The translations under genes were made by a program, and so were the position numbers. Below are positions 1-7,589 of a stretch of 39,571 nucleotides of DNA, piece by piece. Source of the DNA: an uncultured Selenomonadales bacterium. Its GTDB lineage: Bacteria; Bacillota; Negativicutes; Selenomonadales; Selenomonadaceae. The DNA is taken from assembly GCA_937877655.1 (NCBI GenBank), contig CALFJC010000086.1, positions 1 to 39,571 on the forward strand, in the 5' to 3' direction. Positions within the stretch are counted from its first letter, which is position 1. Each line of letters starts with the position of its first letter. The notes below the pieces were generated by a model. That model did not search any database. It worked only from the letters and a program-made list of their open reading frames with translations, and was not told where the DNA came from.

Positions 1-113
1 ACTTCGCCGCCAATTTTTATCACGGCAAATTTTTTCTCCGAACCAAAATTAATCAACGGCATCAGCGAAAAAATTATCAACGCCGCGATTAAAATAAAAT
101 CGTTACGCGTCAT
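1..113 (-). CDS. NusG domain II protein, N-terminal part, runs off the left edge
   Basis: The minus-strand frame starts with ATG at 113-111 and runs out of the window at base 1. It reads MTRNDFILIAALIIF followed by SEKKFAVIKIGGEV. That is a single N-terminal membrane anchor leading into the first beta strands of a NusG domain II module. Such small membrane-anchored proteins are found beside FMN-binding domain genes in Firmicutes; their role is unknown. It is probably the intact copy of a duplicated gene, because the neighbouring copy at 103-306 is truncated. Its start codon lies inside the 3' end of that copy, and the bases just upstream encode the last codons of an FMN-binding protein in another frame. 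The C-terminal half is not visible, so the family call rests on the start only. Confidence 0.6.
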   Translation of the reverse strand, partial: MTRNDFILIAALIIFSLMPLINFGSEKKFAVIKIGGE

Positions 114-306
114 TTGAAAGCTCCTTCAATGGCACTTTTGGTCGCCGCGACAAATGTAAAAAATTTTCTTCGGACAAATTTATTTCATGAACAACTTCGC
201 CGCCAATTTTTATCACGGCAAATTTTTTCTCCGAACCAAAATTAATCAGCGGCATCAGCGAAAAAATTATCAACGCCGCGATTAAAATAAAATCGTTGCG
301 TGTCAT
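103..306 (-). pseudogene. Truncated, chimeric NusG domain II protein (67 aa)
   Basis: The first ~50 residues are the same as those encoded by the copy starting at 113: membrane anchor, then FAVIKIGGEVVHEINLSE. NusG domain II proteins of this type normally reach about 110-130 residues and end in a cysteine-containing second half, which is missing. The last ~18 residues (from LHLSRRPK) come from reading, out of frame, a second copy of the 3' end of an FMN-binding gene. In its proper frame that DNA encodes FVAATKSAIEGAFK and a stop, against FVETTKRAVEEASK in the intact gene upstream. The start overlaps the stop of the FMN-binding gene (ATGA). A tandem duplication of an FMN-binding/NusG-II pair followed by a deletion explains the arrangement. 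The product is probably non-functional. Confidence 0.65.
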
Positions 307-767
307 TTGGAAGCTTCTTCGACGGCGCGTTTGGTTGTCTCGACAAATTGTCCGTAAGAAATGCTCGCGCCCGAAATGGCATCAACTTTACTCAAATCCT
401 GCGTCTCGACCAACTGCGCTGGATAAATTTTAATGGCTTTGACGGCGACTTGAGCTTTTTTGTAATCGGCGGAGTCCTTGCCCGTCAACGAGCCGTAATC
501 TTCGCCTTTGACGTTGCCGAAAAGATCATAGCCCGCGAACTCGGCAGCAGAAATTTTTTTATCCTTAATCGTCAGCGTCAGAATGCTTTTGCCGAGTTTT
601 TCATCCAACGAACTTTCAACGGTATAAACTCCGTCTTTGGCATTTGACAAATCGATTTTATTTTGCGCGGGCTTATGAGAAATTTTTTCTTCGCCGCCGC
701 AACCTGTCATAAGGGAAATGGGAAAAAGGAGAAGGGAAAAGAGAATTGCTGTTAAAGATTTTTTCAT
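303..767 (-). CDS. FMN-binding domain lipoprotein (covalently flavinylated)
   Basis: This 154-residue protein begins with a lipoprotein signal ending in LMTGC (Cys23). It continues into an FMN-binding domain of the NqrC/RnfG type. The motif DAISGAS (residues 129-135) fits the ApbE target pattern [D/N]xx[S/T]GA[S/T], so Ser135 is the predicted site of FMN attachment through a phosphoester bond. The product would be an extracytoplasmic one-flavin electron carrier. A matching transferase gene, apbE, starts divergently upstream of the operon at 9725. Its ATG overlaps the stop of the ABC ATPase gene (ATGA), so the two are translationally coupled, with the SD GGGAGGA just ahead. In the related Campylobacter and E. 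coli iron loci this position is held by thioredoxin-like proteins, so a reductant role in iron uptake is inferred. Confidence 0.88.
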   Translation of the reverse strand: MKKSLTAILFSLLLFPISLMTGCGGEEKISHKPAQNKIDLSNAKDGVYTVESSLDEKLGKSILTLTIKDKKISAAEFAGYDLFGNVKGEDYGSLTGKDSADYKKAQVAVKAIKIYPAQLVETQDLSKVDAISGASISYGQFVETTKRAVEEASK

Positions 768-1414
768 TCTTTAATCCTCCCGTGTTCAAGAACAATGCAA
801 CGTTGAGCTTCCTTGCCGACATCGGGCGAGTGCGTGACGGTTATAATCGTATGTCCTTCGGCGTGAAGTTCGTGAAAAATTTTCATGACAAGATTTTGAT
901 TCGCCTCGTCCAAATTTCCCGTCGGCTCGTCGGCAAGAATCAGCACGGGATAATTTATCAAAGCCCGCGCAATGCAAACGCGCTGTTGTTCGCCGCCCGA
1001 AAGTTGGCTGGGCAAATGATTTGCTCTGTCTTCCAAACCGACTCTCTTTAATTCGGACATTGCTTCGTTTACGTCGGGCAAGCTGTGATAATATTGCGCG
1101 ACCATAATATTTTCAACGGCAGTAAGATACGGCACAAGATGAAATTGCTGAAAAACCATTCCGATTTTTTCTCGGCGAATTTCGGTAAGTTTTTGATTGT
1201 CAACGTCGCTTAAATCGATGCCGTCAAGAATAATTTCGCCGTCGGTCGCCTTGTCCATGCAACCGATAATATTCATTAGGGTTGTTTTGCCGGAGCCGCT
1301 CGGTCCCATAATCGCAACCCATTCGCCCTTTTCGACAGAAAAATTTATTCCGTCGAGAGCCTTAACTTTCCCGTTATAAACCATTGAAACATTTTTTAAT
1401 TCAAGCAGAGCCAT
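764..1414 (-). CDS. ABC transporter ATP-binding protein of the P19/FTR1 iron locus (FetD-like)
   Basis: This is a 216-residue ATPase of the MacB/LolD type. It has Walker A GPSGSGKT (37-44), signature LSGGEQQR (about 138), Walker B VLILADEP and the H-loop in TVTHS. It would energise the two FtsX-type permeases encoded just upstream (1667-2809 and 2813-4060). Together they correspond to Cj1661-1663 or FetBCD, whose substrate is not settled. The SD AGGGAGG lies before ATG 1414. The gene is separated from the permeases by 252 bp that contain a structured repeat, unlike the tight spacing elsewhere in this operon. It overlaps the FMN-binding gene by four bases. Confidence 0.9.
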   Translation of the reverse strand: MALLELKNVSMVYNGKVKALDGINFSVEKGEWVAIMGPSGSGKTTLMNIIGCMDKATDGEIILDGIDLSDVDNQKLTEIRREKIGMVFQQFHLVPYLTAVENIMVAQYYHSLPDVNEAMSELKRVGLEDRANHLPSQLSGGEQQRVCIARALINYPVLILADEPTGNLDEANQNLVMKIFHELHAEGHTIITVTHSPDVGKEAQRCIVLEHGRIKE

Positions 1415-1450
1415 AAAATCCCTCCCTAAAAAAAAATGAAGAATACAAAT

Positions 1451-1666
1451 GTGAGTGAAAGAACGGGCGCACAGGACGTGCGCCCGCCCGCAATAAAAAC
1501 AGGATGTTTTTTTTGCGGGTCGGAGCCCCTTTTCTTTTGCTTACTTTTCTTTTGGGGCGGCAAAAGAAAAGTAAGTTTAATCTACAAATTTAAAACTGAG
1601 ATTGAAAGTTGACGAGTTACCGCGATGGTTTTGCGCAGTCCACTTTAGAAAAAAGGGGACAAAGTC
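1451..1666 (+). repeat. Three-hairpin structured repeat, copy A
   Basis: The element starts with GTGAGTGAA and contains three consecutive hairpins. The first is CGGGCGCAC/GTGCGCCCG (1464-1486, loop AGGAC). The second is CCCGCAA/TTGCGGG (1487-1519) enclosing AAAAACA-GGA-TGTTTTT. The third is a perfect 15-bp stem at 1540-1575 with loop GGGCGG. A conserved tail with GGTTTTGCG and TCCACTTT then runs up to the stop codon of the permease gene at 1667. Copy B lies inverted at 6137-6365. Between the copies the stem arms differ in sequence but remain paired, so base pairing is conserved. It sits between operon genes; its function is unknown. Confidence 0.8.
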
Positions 1667-2809
1667 TCATTCTCCGCGCAAAACAACAGCCGGGTCAACG
1701 GCAGTAGCAATGCGCACGGGAATTAAACTCGCAATGCCCGTCACAATTATCGACAACACAATCGACAAAATCGCTATCGATACCGAAAAATAAATTCCGC
1801 GCCCAAAAACTTGCACGCTGACACTCTCCGCAAATAAATATCCGAGCCCGCTCCCGAAAAGCCCGCCGAACGCTCCCAACAAACATCCTTCACCCAAAAA
1901 TTCTCGAACAATATTTTCATTCGCCGCGCCCAATGCCTTTTTCAATCCAATTTCCTTACGCCGCTCCGTCACAACCGCCATCATCGTCGTCGTCACACAA
2001 ATTAATGTCAAAATCAAAACTACCGCCGTCACAATCAAAACCAAAATTTGTAACTTGCCGAGCACGTTGAATTCCGAGTTTGCAATTTGCTGAACGAGTT
2101 GCGGCTGAACGCCTTCGACATTTTCGGAAATAATTTCCTCGATTGATTTAAGGCTGTCCCCCTCCGCAACAACGCTGACTTGCGCGATTGAAATTTGATT
2201 CGTCTTGTCGACAATCTGTTGAAGATCTCCCAAGTTCATAAAAGCAAAATCTTCTTCCTTGCCGCCCGTCGAAACAATTCCGCTCACGACATATTTTTTC
2301 ATGGCGGTACCTTCGCCCGCGCTGATTGTAATTTCCTGCCCGATAATCTCATTCGGTTCATACGGCGAAAAAATTTTTGCAAGCTCCGCGCCGATTAAAA
2401 TTTCCCGTTCGCCCGCCGAAGGATAAGTTCCCTCAATCTGCCAATACGGGCTGACTTTCTGCAACTCCTCAAAATCCGTGCCGCCCGTCAAAATGTATTG
2501 CTTGTTGATTTCCAATCGTTCATATAAAAACGGAGCCGCGCCGATTATTTCATGGCCCGATAAAACTTCGCGGACGTTTTGAATTTTTTCTTGGTTGAAA
2601 GTCGCCGCTTCGTTCGCGGGGATTATCAAAAGGTTCGCGCCGTAAGCTCTGAATTCCCGTCCGAGTTGTTGCGGCACTTCGCGATAAACCGTAACCATTC
2701 CCGAAATTATCGTTGCACCGACTGCAACCGCTATCAACGCGATTAACATTCTCATTCTTCGGCGAAGAAGCGAATAAAAAATCATTCGCAGAAAAAATTT
2801 CAGTTTCAT
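1667..2809 (-). CDS. FtsX-type ABC permease (FetC-like)
   Basis: This 380-residue protein has one N-terminal membrane helix (about residues 14-38). A large extracytoplasmic MacB-type domain follows (about 40-250), and three C-terminal helices form the FtsX domain, including VVTERRKEIGLKKALGA before the second of them. This is the usual MacB/FtsX layout. It pairs with the permease at 2813-4060, only three bases away, and with the ATPase at 764-1414. The counterparts are Cj1661/Cj1662 and FetB/C in P19-FTR1 iron loci. The C-terminus ends LRGE, and its stop codon directly abuts the structured repeat copy A. Confidence 0.87.
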   Translation of the reverse strand: MKLKFFLRMIFYSLLRRRMRMLIALIAVAVGATIISGMVTVYREVPQQLGREFRAYGANLLIIPANEAATFNQEKIQNVREVLSGHEIIGAAPFLYERLEINKQYILTGGTDFEELQKVSPYWQIEGTYPSAGEREILIGAELAKIFSPYEPNEIIGQEITISAGEGTAMKKYVVSGIVSTGGKEEDFAFMNLGDLQQIVDKTNQISIAQVSVVAEGDSLKSIEEIISENVEGVQPQLVQQIANSEFNVLGKLQILVLIVTAVVLILTLICVTTTMMAVVTERRKEIGLKKALGAANENIVREFLGEGCLLGAFGGLFGSGLGYLFAESVSVQVFGRGIYFSVSIAILSIVLSIIVTGIASLIPVRIATAVDPAVVLRGE

Positions 2810-2812
2810 AAG

Positions 2813-4060
2813 TCACCTTCCGTGTAAAACTTCTGCAGGTTGTAAACTCAAGAGCATTCTAATTGCGGGCAAACTCCCGACCAATAAAACGACGATCATT
2901 AACACGCTGACGATTGGCAAAACCGCCGCGTTGTTCACGATTGCCGCGCCGAAAACCGTTGTTCCGATTATCTGCGCCAGCCCCAAACTTGCAACGTAAC
3001 CCAAAATCCCGCCGCCGAGCCCCGCGATAAATATTTCCGTCAAAACCAAAAGTATCACGCCCAAATTTGTCGCGCCGATTGCTTTTAAAAGTCCCAGTTC
3101 GCGACTGCGCTCCATGATATTTGCGCTTACCAAATTTGAAACTCCGAGCGCGGTTGACAAAAGACTTAACGCCGTGATTAAAAGCATCAGCAGTTGCGTT
3201 TTCTCCAAAATTTTTCCTTCCGACTCCGCAATTTGTCTCACGGGGCGCGCCGAAGAATTCGCTATCACTTCTTCAATCTGATAAGCTATCGCGCTGACAT
3301 AAGCCGTGCAATACCAAATTTCTTTTTCCTGTTGACTCAAAAGATCGGGATTCGCCGCCGCCTTCCTTGCCAAATCATTTTCGGGCGTCGTTATCGCGCT
3401 GACTTCAATGCTCCCGATTTTGCCGGGCACATTCAAAATTTTTTGCATCGCCGCCAAGTCAACCAAAATTTGATTGTCTTCGTCGCCGCCGCCCGAAACT
3501 GTTCCGCTGATTTTAAATTCGCCGCCGTTATATTTGAGTGTGTCGCCGACTTTGAGATTTTTTTCTGCCGCAAGTTTTTTTCCAATCAAAGCCTCGTCAA
3601 TCTGCGCGGGATAATCGCCGTCAATTTTCCACCACGACTTCATTTCGAGAACGCCCGTCGAAAAAGTTTCGCCCGTCGGCAATTTCATTTCGTGATTAAA
3701 CCAAGTGCCCGCCGCAGAAATTTTCTCGCCGTTTTCAAGTGTCAATTCGCCGTCGAGCTTCGGAGCAAATGCCACAATGTTATTCGTCCAGAAAATGGTT
3801 TTTATCTTGCCGAGATCGTTTTCATTCAAATATTCGTGCGCCTCCAGCCCGTAAACATCTTTCAGCAACGCAGAATTTTTCGGCGTAACCGTGATATTCG
3901 CGCCGTAAGCTTTCAACTCTTGATTGACTTTGTCGCCGACATCAAACATAACATTGAGCATCGCCGCCGCCAATGAAACTCCGAGCGCGACAGTCAACGC
4001 TATCAATGCAAATCTGTTTCGTTGCCGAATCAACGCGCCTTTTACCATTTGCCAAAACAT
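2813..4060 (-). CDS. FtsX-type ABC permease (FetB-like)
   Basis: This 415-residue permease resembles its neighbour: an N-terminal helix with LIALTVALGVSLAAAML, a long extracytoplasmic domain, and a C-terminal FtsX domain with MERSRELGLLKAIGATNLGV and three helices. The two probably form a heterodimer with the ATPase at 764-1414. A clear SD (GGGAGGGA) precedes ATG 4060. The cytoplasmic loop with RELGLLKAIGA is typical of the MacB/LolCE superfamily. Assignment to the iron system comes from the neighbouring DUF2318, P19 and FTR1 genes, not from the permease itself. Confidence 0.87.
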   Translation of the reverse strand: MFWQMVKGALIRQRNRFALIALTVALGVSLAAAMLNVMFDVGDKVNQELKAYGANITVTPKNSALLKDVYGLEAHEYLNENDLGKIKTIFWTNNIVAFAPKLDGELTLENGEKISAAGTWFNHEMKLPTGETFSTGVLEMKSWWKIDGDYPAQIDEALIGKKLAAEKNLKVGDTLKYNGGEFKISGTVSGGGDEDNQILVDLAAMQKILNVPGKIGSIEVSAITTPENDLARKAAANPDLLSQQEKEIWYCTAYVSAIAYQIEEVIANSSARPVRQIAESEGKILEKTQLLMLLITALSLLSTALGVSNLVSANIMERSRELGLLKAIGATNLGVILLVLTEIFIAGLGGGILGYVASLGLAQIIGTTVFGAAIVNNAAVLPIVSVLMIVVLLVGSLPAIRMLLSLQPAEVLHGR

Positions 4061-4089
4061 TTAATCCCTCCCAAAAAATTTACCTGCTT

Positions 4090-5340
4090 TCATTGGAAAA
4101 TTCTTGCGTTCTTTTCAAGCTCGGACTTCGGAACTTTCAATTTGCCGCCTTCAATGCTGTATTCAATCGGAATGGGATTGCAACCGCCGCGAGTGCCGAT
4201 TGTCGCCTTGTTCATTTGGACATCGCAGAGCTTGCAGATAACTTGATTGTCCCTTTCGTAATAACCCGTCGCGCCGCAAATTTCGCAGGCATCAAGCCCG
4301 ACGCCGTAAGCCGAGCCGCCTTTGAGAATCACGATATAACGAACCATCTCGCCGCCCGAAGTCCGATAAACAAATCTGTGAAGATGTCCGTCTTTGACAA
4401 TTTCCAAATCGACATCAACCGATCCTTCTTCCGCCGTGACTTCGACGGCAGGAACAATTTCCGCTTCTTGATTGGCTATCACGGAGCCTGCGCTCGAACT
4501 CGTCGTCATCAAAAGCAAGGAAATTATCACGCCCGCGCCCCAACGTCTTTTGTGAATTGCCTGCGCCAAAATTTTTCTGTACTCGGCGGGATTGTAACTC
4601 GGAAGCCGCGCAGGTTTCGGTTGAGAAAATAAAGTTATCGGCAAAACCAAAATCGCCGCGAAGATTACGAAAATCAGCAGGTCGGAATTGTTTATGACGG
4701 GAGCCATTAAATCCATCCACATTTCGCCCGACAAAATATCTCGCGCCATTAAAACTTGGATCAAAAAAATTATTTGTCGAATCATGCACGCCGCGAAAAT
4801 TACCGCGAACACAAATTTTAATCGCGCTTGATTGAGAGCGTCCGCCGCCTTGTAAATCATGAACGAGCTGACGAAGGCGAACAATCCGCCGCTTGCGAAG
4901 CCGAGAATTTTTGTCAAGAATTCGACCGTGAAATAATCTCCGAGTGCCGCGATAACCGAGCCCGTCGGTATCAGCCAAAGTTCAAAGCCGTGATATAAAA
5001 ATAAAGTCGTGACGGCGGCGGCGATTGAAAATTTCAGCGGCTTGCTGAATTCGTCCGTGCCCTTGAGAAATTTTAAAAGGATAATTGATTCACCGAGCAA
5101 AGTTATGAACGTCGCAAAACCTTCCAAAAGTTCGCGGCTTACGGCATTGCGCGTGCCGACTCTGACGGCGACAAGAAATATCGACAGCCAAAATCCCCAT
5201 TTGACTGCAGAGCGGAAAGCTTTTTGATATTCTTCTTGTGACAAGCGGCGAATCAGCACGAATAAAATTCCGAGCGGCACGCCGAGCATCAAACCTTCTT
5301 CCATTGCGGGGATAAATTGTTGCAAAAAAGTTTGGAGCAA
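4090..5340 (-). CDS. DUF2318 Fe-S-type membrane protein of the iron uptake locus (FetA/Cj1660-like)
   Basis: About 416 residues: an N-terminal polytopic part of eight or so helices, then a C-terminal extracytoplasmic DUF2318 domain. That domain has the cysteine pairs CEIC and CKLC and a further GGCNPIP. These cysteines are expected to bind metal or an Fe-S centre; in this family the protein is thought to take part in electron transfer or iron handling with P19. A glutamate-bearing helix (AMEEGLML) near the start recalls FTR1 helices. The open frame begins with GTG at 5349, but that codon sits within GAGGTGA. TTG at 5340, six or seven bases downstream of this SD, is the better start and matches the SD used elsewhere in the window. 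Confidence 0.85.
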   Translation of the reverse strand: MLQTFLQQFIPAMEEGLMLGVPLGILFVLIRRLSQEEYQKAFRSAVKWGFWLSIFLVAVRVGTRNAVSRELLEGFATFITLLGESIILLKFLKGTDEFSKPLKFSIAAAVTTLFLYHGFELWLIPTGSVIAALGDYFTVEFLTKILGFASGGLFAFVSSFMIYKAADALNQARLKFVFAVIFAACMIRQIIFLIQVLMARDILSGEMWMDLMAPVINNSDLLIFVIFAAILVLPITLFSQPKPARLPSYNPAEYRKILAQAIHKRRWGAGVIISLLLMTTSSSAGSVIANQEAEIVPAVEVTAEEGSVDVDLEIVKDGHLHRFVYRTSGGEMVRYIVILKGGSAYGVGLDACEICGATGYYERDNQVICKLCDVQMNKATIGTRGGCNPIPIEYSIEGGKLKVPKSELEKNARIFQ

Positions 5341-5495
5341 AATTTTCACCTCTGAAAAAAATTATCATTGAAGCTTAAAGAAATAATCCCCGCCGAAAAA
5401 ATTTTCTCGACAGGGAATTTTCTTTATGCGATAATTTTGTTGAACGAAATTTTTTTACGGCGTCTTTGACGCTAATTTTTTTAGTTGCAAGCGAC

Positions 5496-6053
5496 TTACC
5501 ATTTGCGTGGCGTGTAGTTGAAAGTCCATTTCATGACAACGGGCTTTTTCCAAAAACGACCGGGAACGCCGGTATCGGGATCGGTGTGGAGGGCGTAACC
5601 TTCGGGCGCATGAAATCTGAATTCGCAATCGTAAGTTCCCGCGCCGTGCATTTTGACGTTCGCGCCGTAATGCGGACCGTCATCGGCACTCATGGGCATG
5701 AAAGTTCCCGTAATGGGACCTTGAGGATCGCCGCCGCGTTTTGTGAATTTGTATTCAACACGCATGTAGGGGATCCATTCGCCGACGCCGAAGCCGCACT
5801 CGTTGCCTTCGGTTGCGTGAATGTCGGTTTCAATGTGGATGTCGGCTTTGTCGGGCGAGAGCATCATACCTTGCGGCTCCATCGGGACGGGTTGGAAGTA
5901 AACCAACGCAACTTTGAAATGATTTTCCGTGTCTTCGATCTCGTCGCCGATTGGATATTCTTGGAAAGCGAGCGCATTTGGATTGAAGGCAAAAAGACTG
6001 AACGCCGCCGCTCCCGCCGCGAGTAAGGTTTTAACTTTTTTAGGCATAAACAT
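5496..6053 (-). CDS. P19-type periplasmic iron-binding protein (Tp34/FetP family)
   Basis: This protein of about 185 residues has a cleavable signal peptide (...NPNALA/FQEYP). It continues as a P19/Tpd domain: FQPVPMEPQGM, IHIETDIHA, GFGVGEWIPY and DDGPHYGANVKMHG. The histidines and methionines in these segments match the copper/iron site described for C. jejuni P19 and E. coli FetP. In those systems it works with FTR1 to capture and deliver iron in the periplasm. GTG at 6062 is also possible but lies only two bases from the AAGGAG; ATG 6053 leaves 11 bases. The stretch downstream (5350-5495) shows no gene. Upstream, 335 bp with repeat copy B separates it from FTR1. Confidence 0.93.
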   Translation of the reverse strand: MFMPKKVKTLLAAGAAAFSLFAFNPNALAFQEYPIGDEIEDTENHFKVALVYFQPVPMEPQGMMLSPDKADIHIETDIHATEGNECGFGVGEWIPYMRVEYKFTKRGGDPQGPITGTFMPMSADDGPHYGANVKMHGAGTYDCEFRFHAPEGYALHTDPDTGVPGRFWKKPVVMKWTFNYTPRKW

Positions 6054-6136
6054 AAAGTTCACAGCTCCTTTAAAATTTTTCTATGTCAACGAAGTTTTTA
6101 CTTCGCGCACATCAAGAATTATTATCAACACCTGTC

Positions 6137-6365
6137 CAAAAAAAGTGGGGACTCGTCCCCTTTTTTTCAAAAAGTGGATTCGCAAAACCGTTTTCGTCGG
6201 CTCGCGCCTGTGATTCAGTTTAAAATGATTTTTTTGTATAGGATCAACTTTCTTTTGTTCGCCCAAAAGAAAGTTGCAAAGAAAAGGGCGTTTGAACCGG
6301 CAATGAAACATCCTGTTTCAGTTGCCGGCGAGCCGTCATCCATGACGGCTCGTGTCTTCACTCAC
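6137..6365 (-). repeat. Three-hairpin structured repeat, copy B
   Basis: This fills most of the 335-bp gap between the P19 and FTR1 genes. Read on the minus strand it begins GTGAGTGAA (6365). The first hairpin is CGAGCCGTCAT/ATGACGGCTCG (6329-6352). The second is CCGGCAA/TTGCCGG (6297-6328) enclosing TGAAACA-GGA-TGTTTCA. The third is CAACTTTCTTTTG/CAAAAGAAAGTTG (6245-6276). The tail carries GGTTTTGCG, TCCACTTT and a fourth small stem GGGGAC/GTCCCC before a T-run at about 6137-6143, which could act as a terminator or RNA-stability element for transcripts coming from FTR1. It is homologous to copy A at 1451-1666 in inverted orientation. Confidence 0.8.
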
Positions 6366-6382
6366 CGCTGTAAATTTTTTTC

Positions 6383-6410
6383 ATTACTCATTGCTCATTA
6401 CTCATTGCTG
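6383..6410. repeat. Two tandem 14-bp repeats at the 3' end of the FTR1 gene
   Basis: ATTACTCATTGCTC is followed at once by ATTACTCATTGCTG. The stop codon and last residues (SNE) of the FTR1 protein are read from this DNA. It resembles the short CATTCC/ATTACTC-type tandem repeats at other gene ends in the window (8363-8394, 28563-28580). Confidence 0.7.
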
Positions 6411-7579
6411 TTTTGGCGTTTTCGATATAAAAATGCTCCGACGCCCAAAATTATCAGCGCAACTTGTATTCCGAATGTCTCGACTGTCGGATAAATGCCG
6501 AGCACGTCGATTGTCGGCACGAACTCAAGCGGAGTTTGTCCGAAGACGCCGCCTTCCTGCAATTCGCGTATGCCGCCGCCCGCAAATGTCACGGCAAGCA
6601 AATACATCAAAATGCTTGTGAACAGGAAAAAAGGTTTCAGCGGAATTCTTAAAACGCCCGTCTGAAATGCGAAAAATAAAATCGCAACGACGACACAGCC
6701 CGCGACAAATCCCGCCCAAATCATTTCGACATCACTTGACGAATTATTGAACAGGGCTTGATAAAATAAAATTACTTCCGCGCCTTCGCGATAGACTGCC
6801 AGAAATGCCGCCAACGCCAGAGCTTTTGCCTTGCCGCTCGTCATTGATTTATCGACCATGCCCTGAATGTATTGCTTCCAAACTTTTGCGTCCGCCTTGC
6901 CGCCGAGCCAAGCACTCGTCCCGATTAAAACAACCACCGCGAACAGTGCCGTTGCTCCTTCCAAAATTTCGCGACCCGCGCCCGCCGTCGTCGATTCAAT
7001 CATTGTCGAAAACAAATAAGCCGTTGCAAAGCTCGCAATTATCGCGGCTATCATTGCATTATAAACCGTGTCCAAAAATTTTTCGTTGCCGCTTTTCTTA
7101 AGGTAGGCGATTATCGCAACCAAAACCAAAATCGCTTCCAACCCTTCGCGAATCAGAATCAGAAAGGCGGGCAAAAATGACGCCCAACCTCCGCCGACGC
7201 CGTGAGCATTTTGAAGCGCGTCGACATTTTCATAAACCATTTGAATTAAAGTTTCCGCTTCCTGTTCAACTTTTTCTAAAGGATCGCCAGCAAGCATCGC
7301 TTTTTTGACTTTGTAGAATTGATACTCCGTCAAGCCGACCGCCTTACTCGAAACGCTGACGCGCAACGTCGATTCAAGCCCTTCTTTTTCATAAATGCCG
7401 TAATAAGCGTCGTTGACTTTTTCTTTGGCGGCGCGTCCGTCACCGGTTTTGTAAATCTCGACAGCCTCGCGGACGGTTGCTTCAATCTGCGCGGCAAGTT
7501 CATTCCATTTCGGAGCCGCCTCTGCCTGCGCGGAAAAAATCAACAGCCCTGCAAATAATAACAGAAAAAATTTTCTCAT
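6398..7579 (-). CDS. FTR1-family iron permease
   Basis: 393 residues from ATG 7579. It has a signal peptide (LLIFSAQAEA), a periplasmic helical region of about 100 residues, and then seven or so membrane helices. Two hallmark iron-binding motifs are present, REGLE (144-148) and REGAE (264-268), both inside helices. It moves iron across the inner membrane; P19 is its usual partner. The open frame extends 46 codons further upstream, but that part overlaps tonB and has no membrane or signal character. ATG 7579 has an AGGA site ahead of it and follows the tonB stop by ten bases. The C-terminus reads into the short tandem repeat at 6383-6410. Confidence 0.93.
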   Translation of the reverse strand: MRKFFLLLFAGLLIFSAQAEAAPKWNELAAQIEATVREAVEIYKTGDGRAAKEKVNDAYYGIYEKEGLESTLRVSVSSKAVGLTEYQFYKVKKAMLAGDPLEKVEQEAETLIQMVYENVDALQNAHGVGGGWASFLPAFLILIREGLEAILVLVAIIAYLKKSGNEKFLDTVYNAMIAAIIASFATAYLFSTMIESTTAGAGREILEGATALFAVVVLIGTSAWLGGKADAKVWKQYIQGMVDKSMTSGKAKALALAAFLAVYREGAEVILFYQALFNNSSSDVEMIWAGFVAGCVVVAILFFAFQTGVLRIPLKPFFLFTSILMYLLAVTFAGGGIRELQEGGVFGQTPLEFVPTIDVLGIYPTVETFGIQVALIILGVGAFLYRKRQNSNE

Positions 7580-7589
7580 CACAAATCCT

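Larger units (their letters stand above)
1..339. repeat. Tandem direct repeat, offset 192 bp (1-147 and 193-339)
   Basis: Bases 1-119 and 193-311 differ at only a handful of positions, mostly synonymous in the NusG-II frame. Homology continues with lower identity to about 147 and 339, where it covers the 3' end of an FMN-binding gene. The left copy may extend beyond the window. The uneven divergence (near identity in NusG-II, lower in the FMN-binding tail) suggests an older duplication partly homogenised by gene conversion, which is inference. Confidence 0.8.

Noticed and set aside
1440..1666. Idea that repeat copy A is an insertion sequence end or an attenuator of the ABC gene
   Set aside because: No transposase or terminal repeats are seen, and there is no T-run in minus-strand orientation after the hairpins. 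Kept as a structured repeat of unknown role.
3194..3976. Open frame of 260 codons on the plus strand inside the permease gene
   Set aside because: Shadow of the permease gene at 2813-4060 on the opposite strand; composition is rich in Arg/Phe/Asn with no SD or family features.
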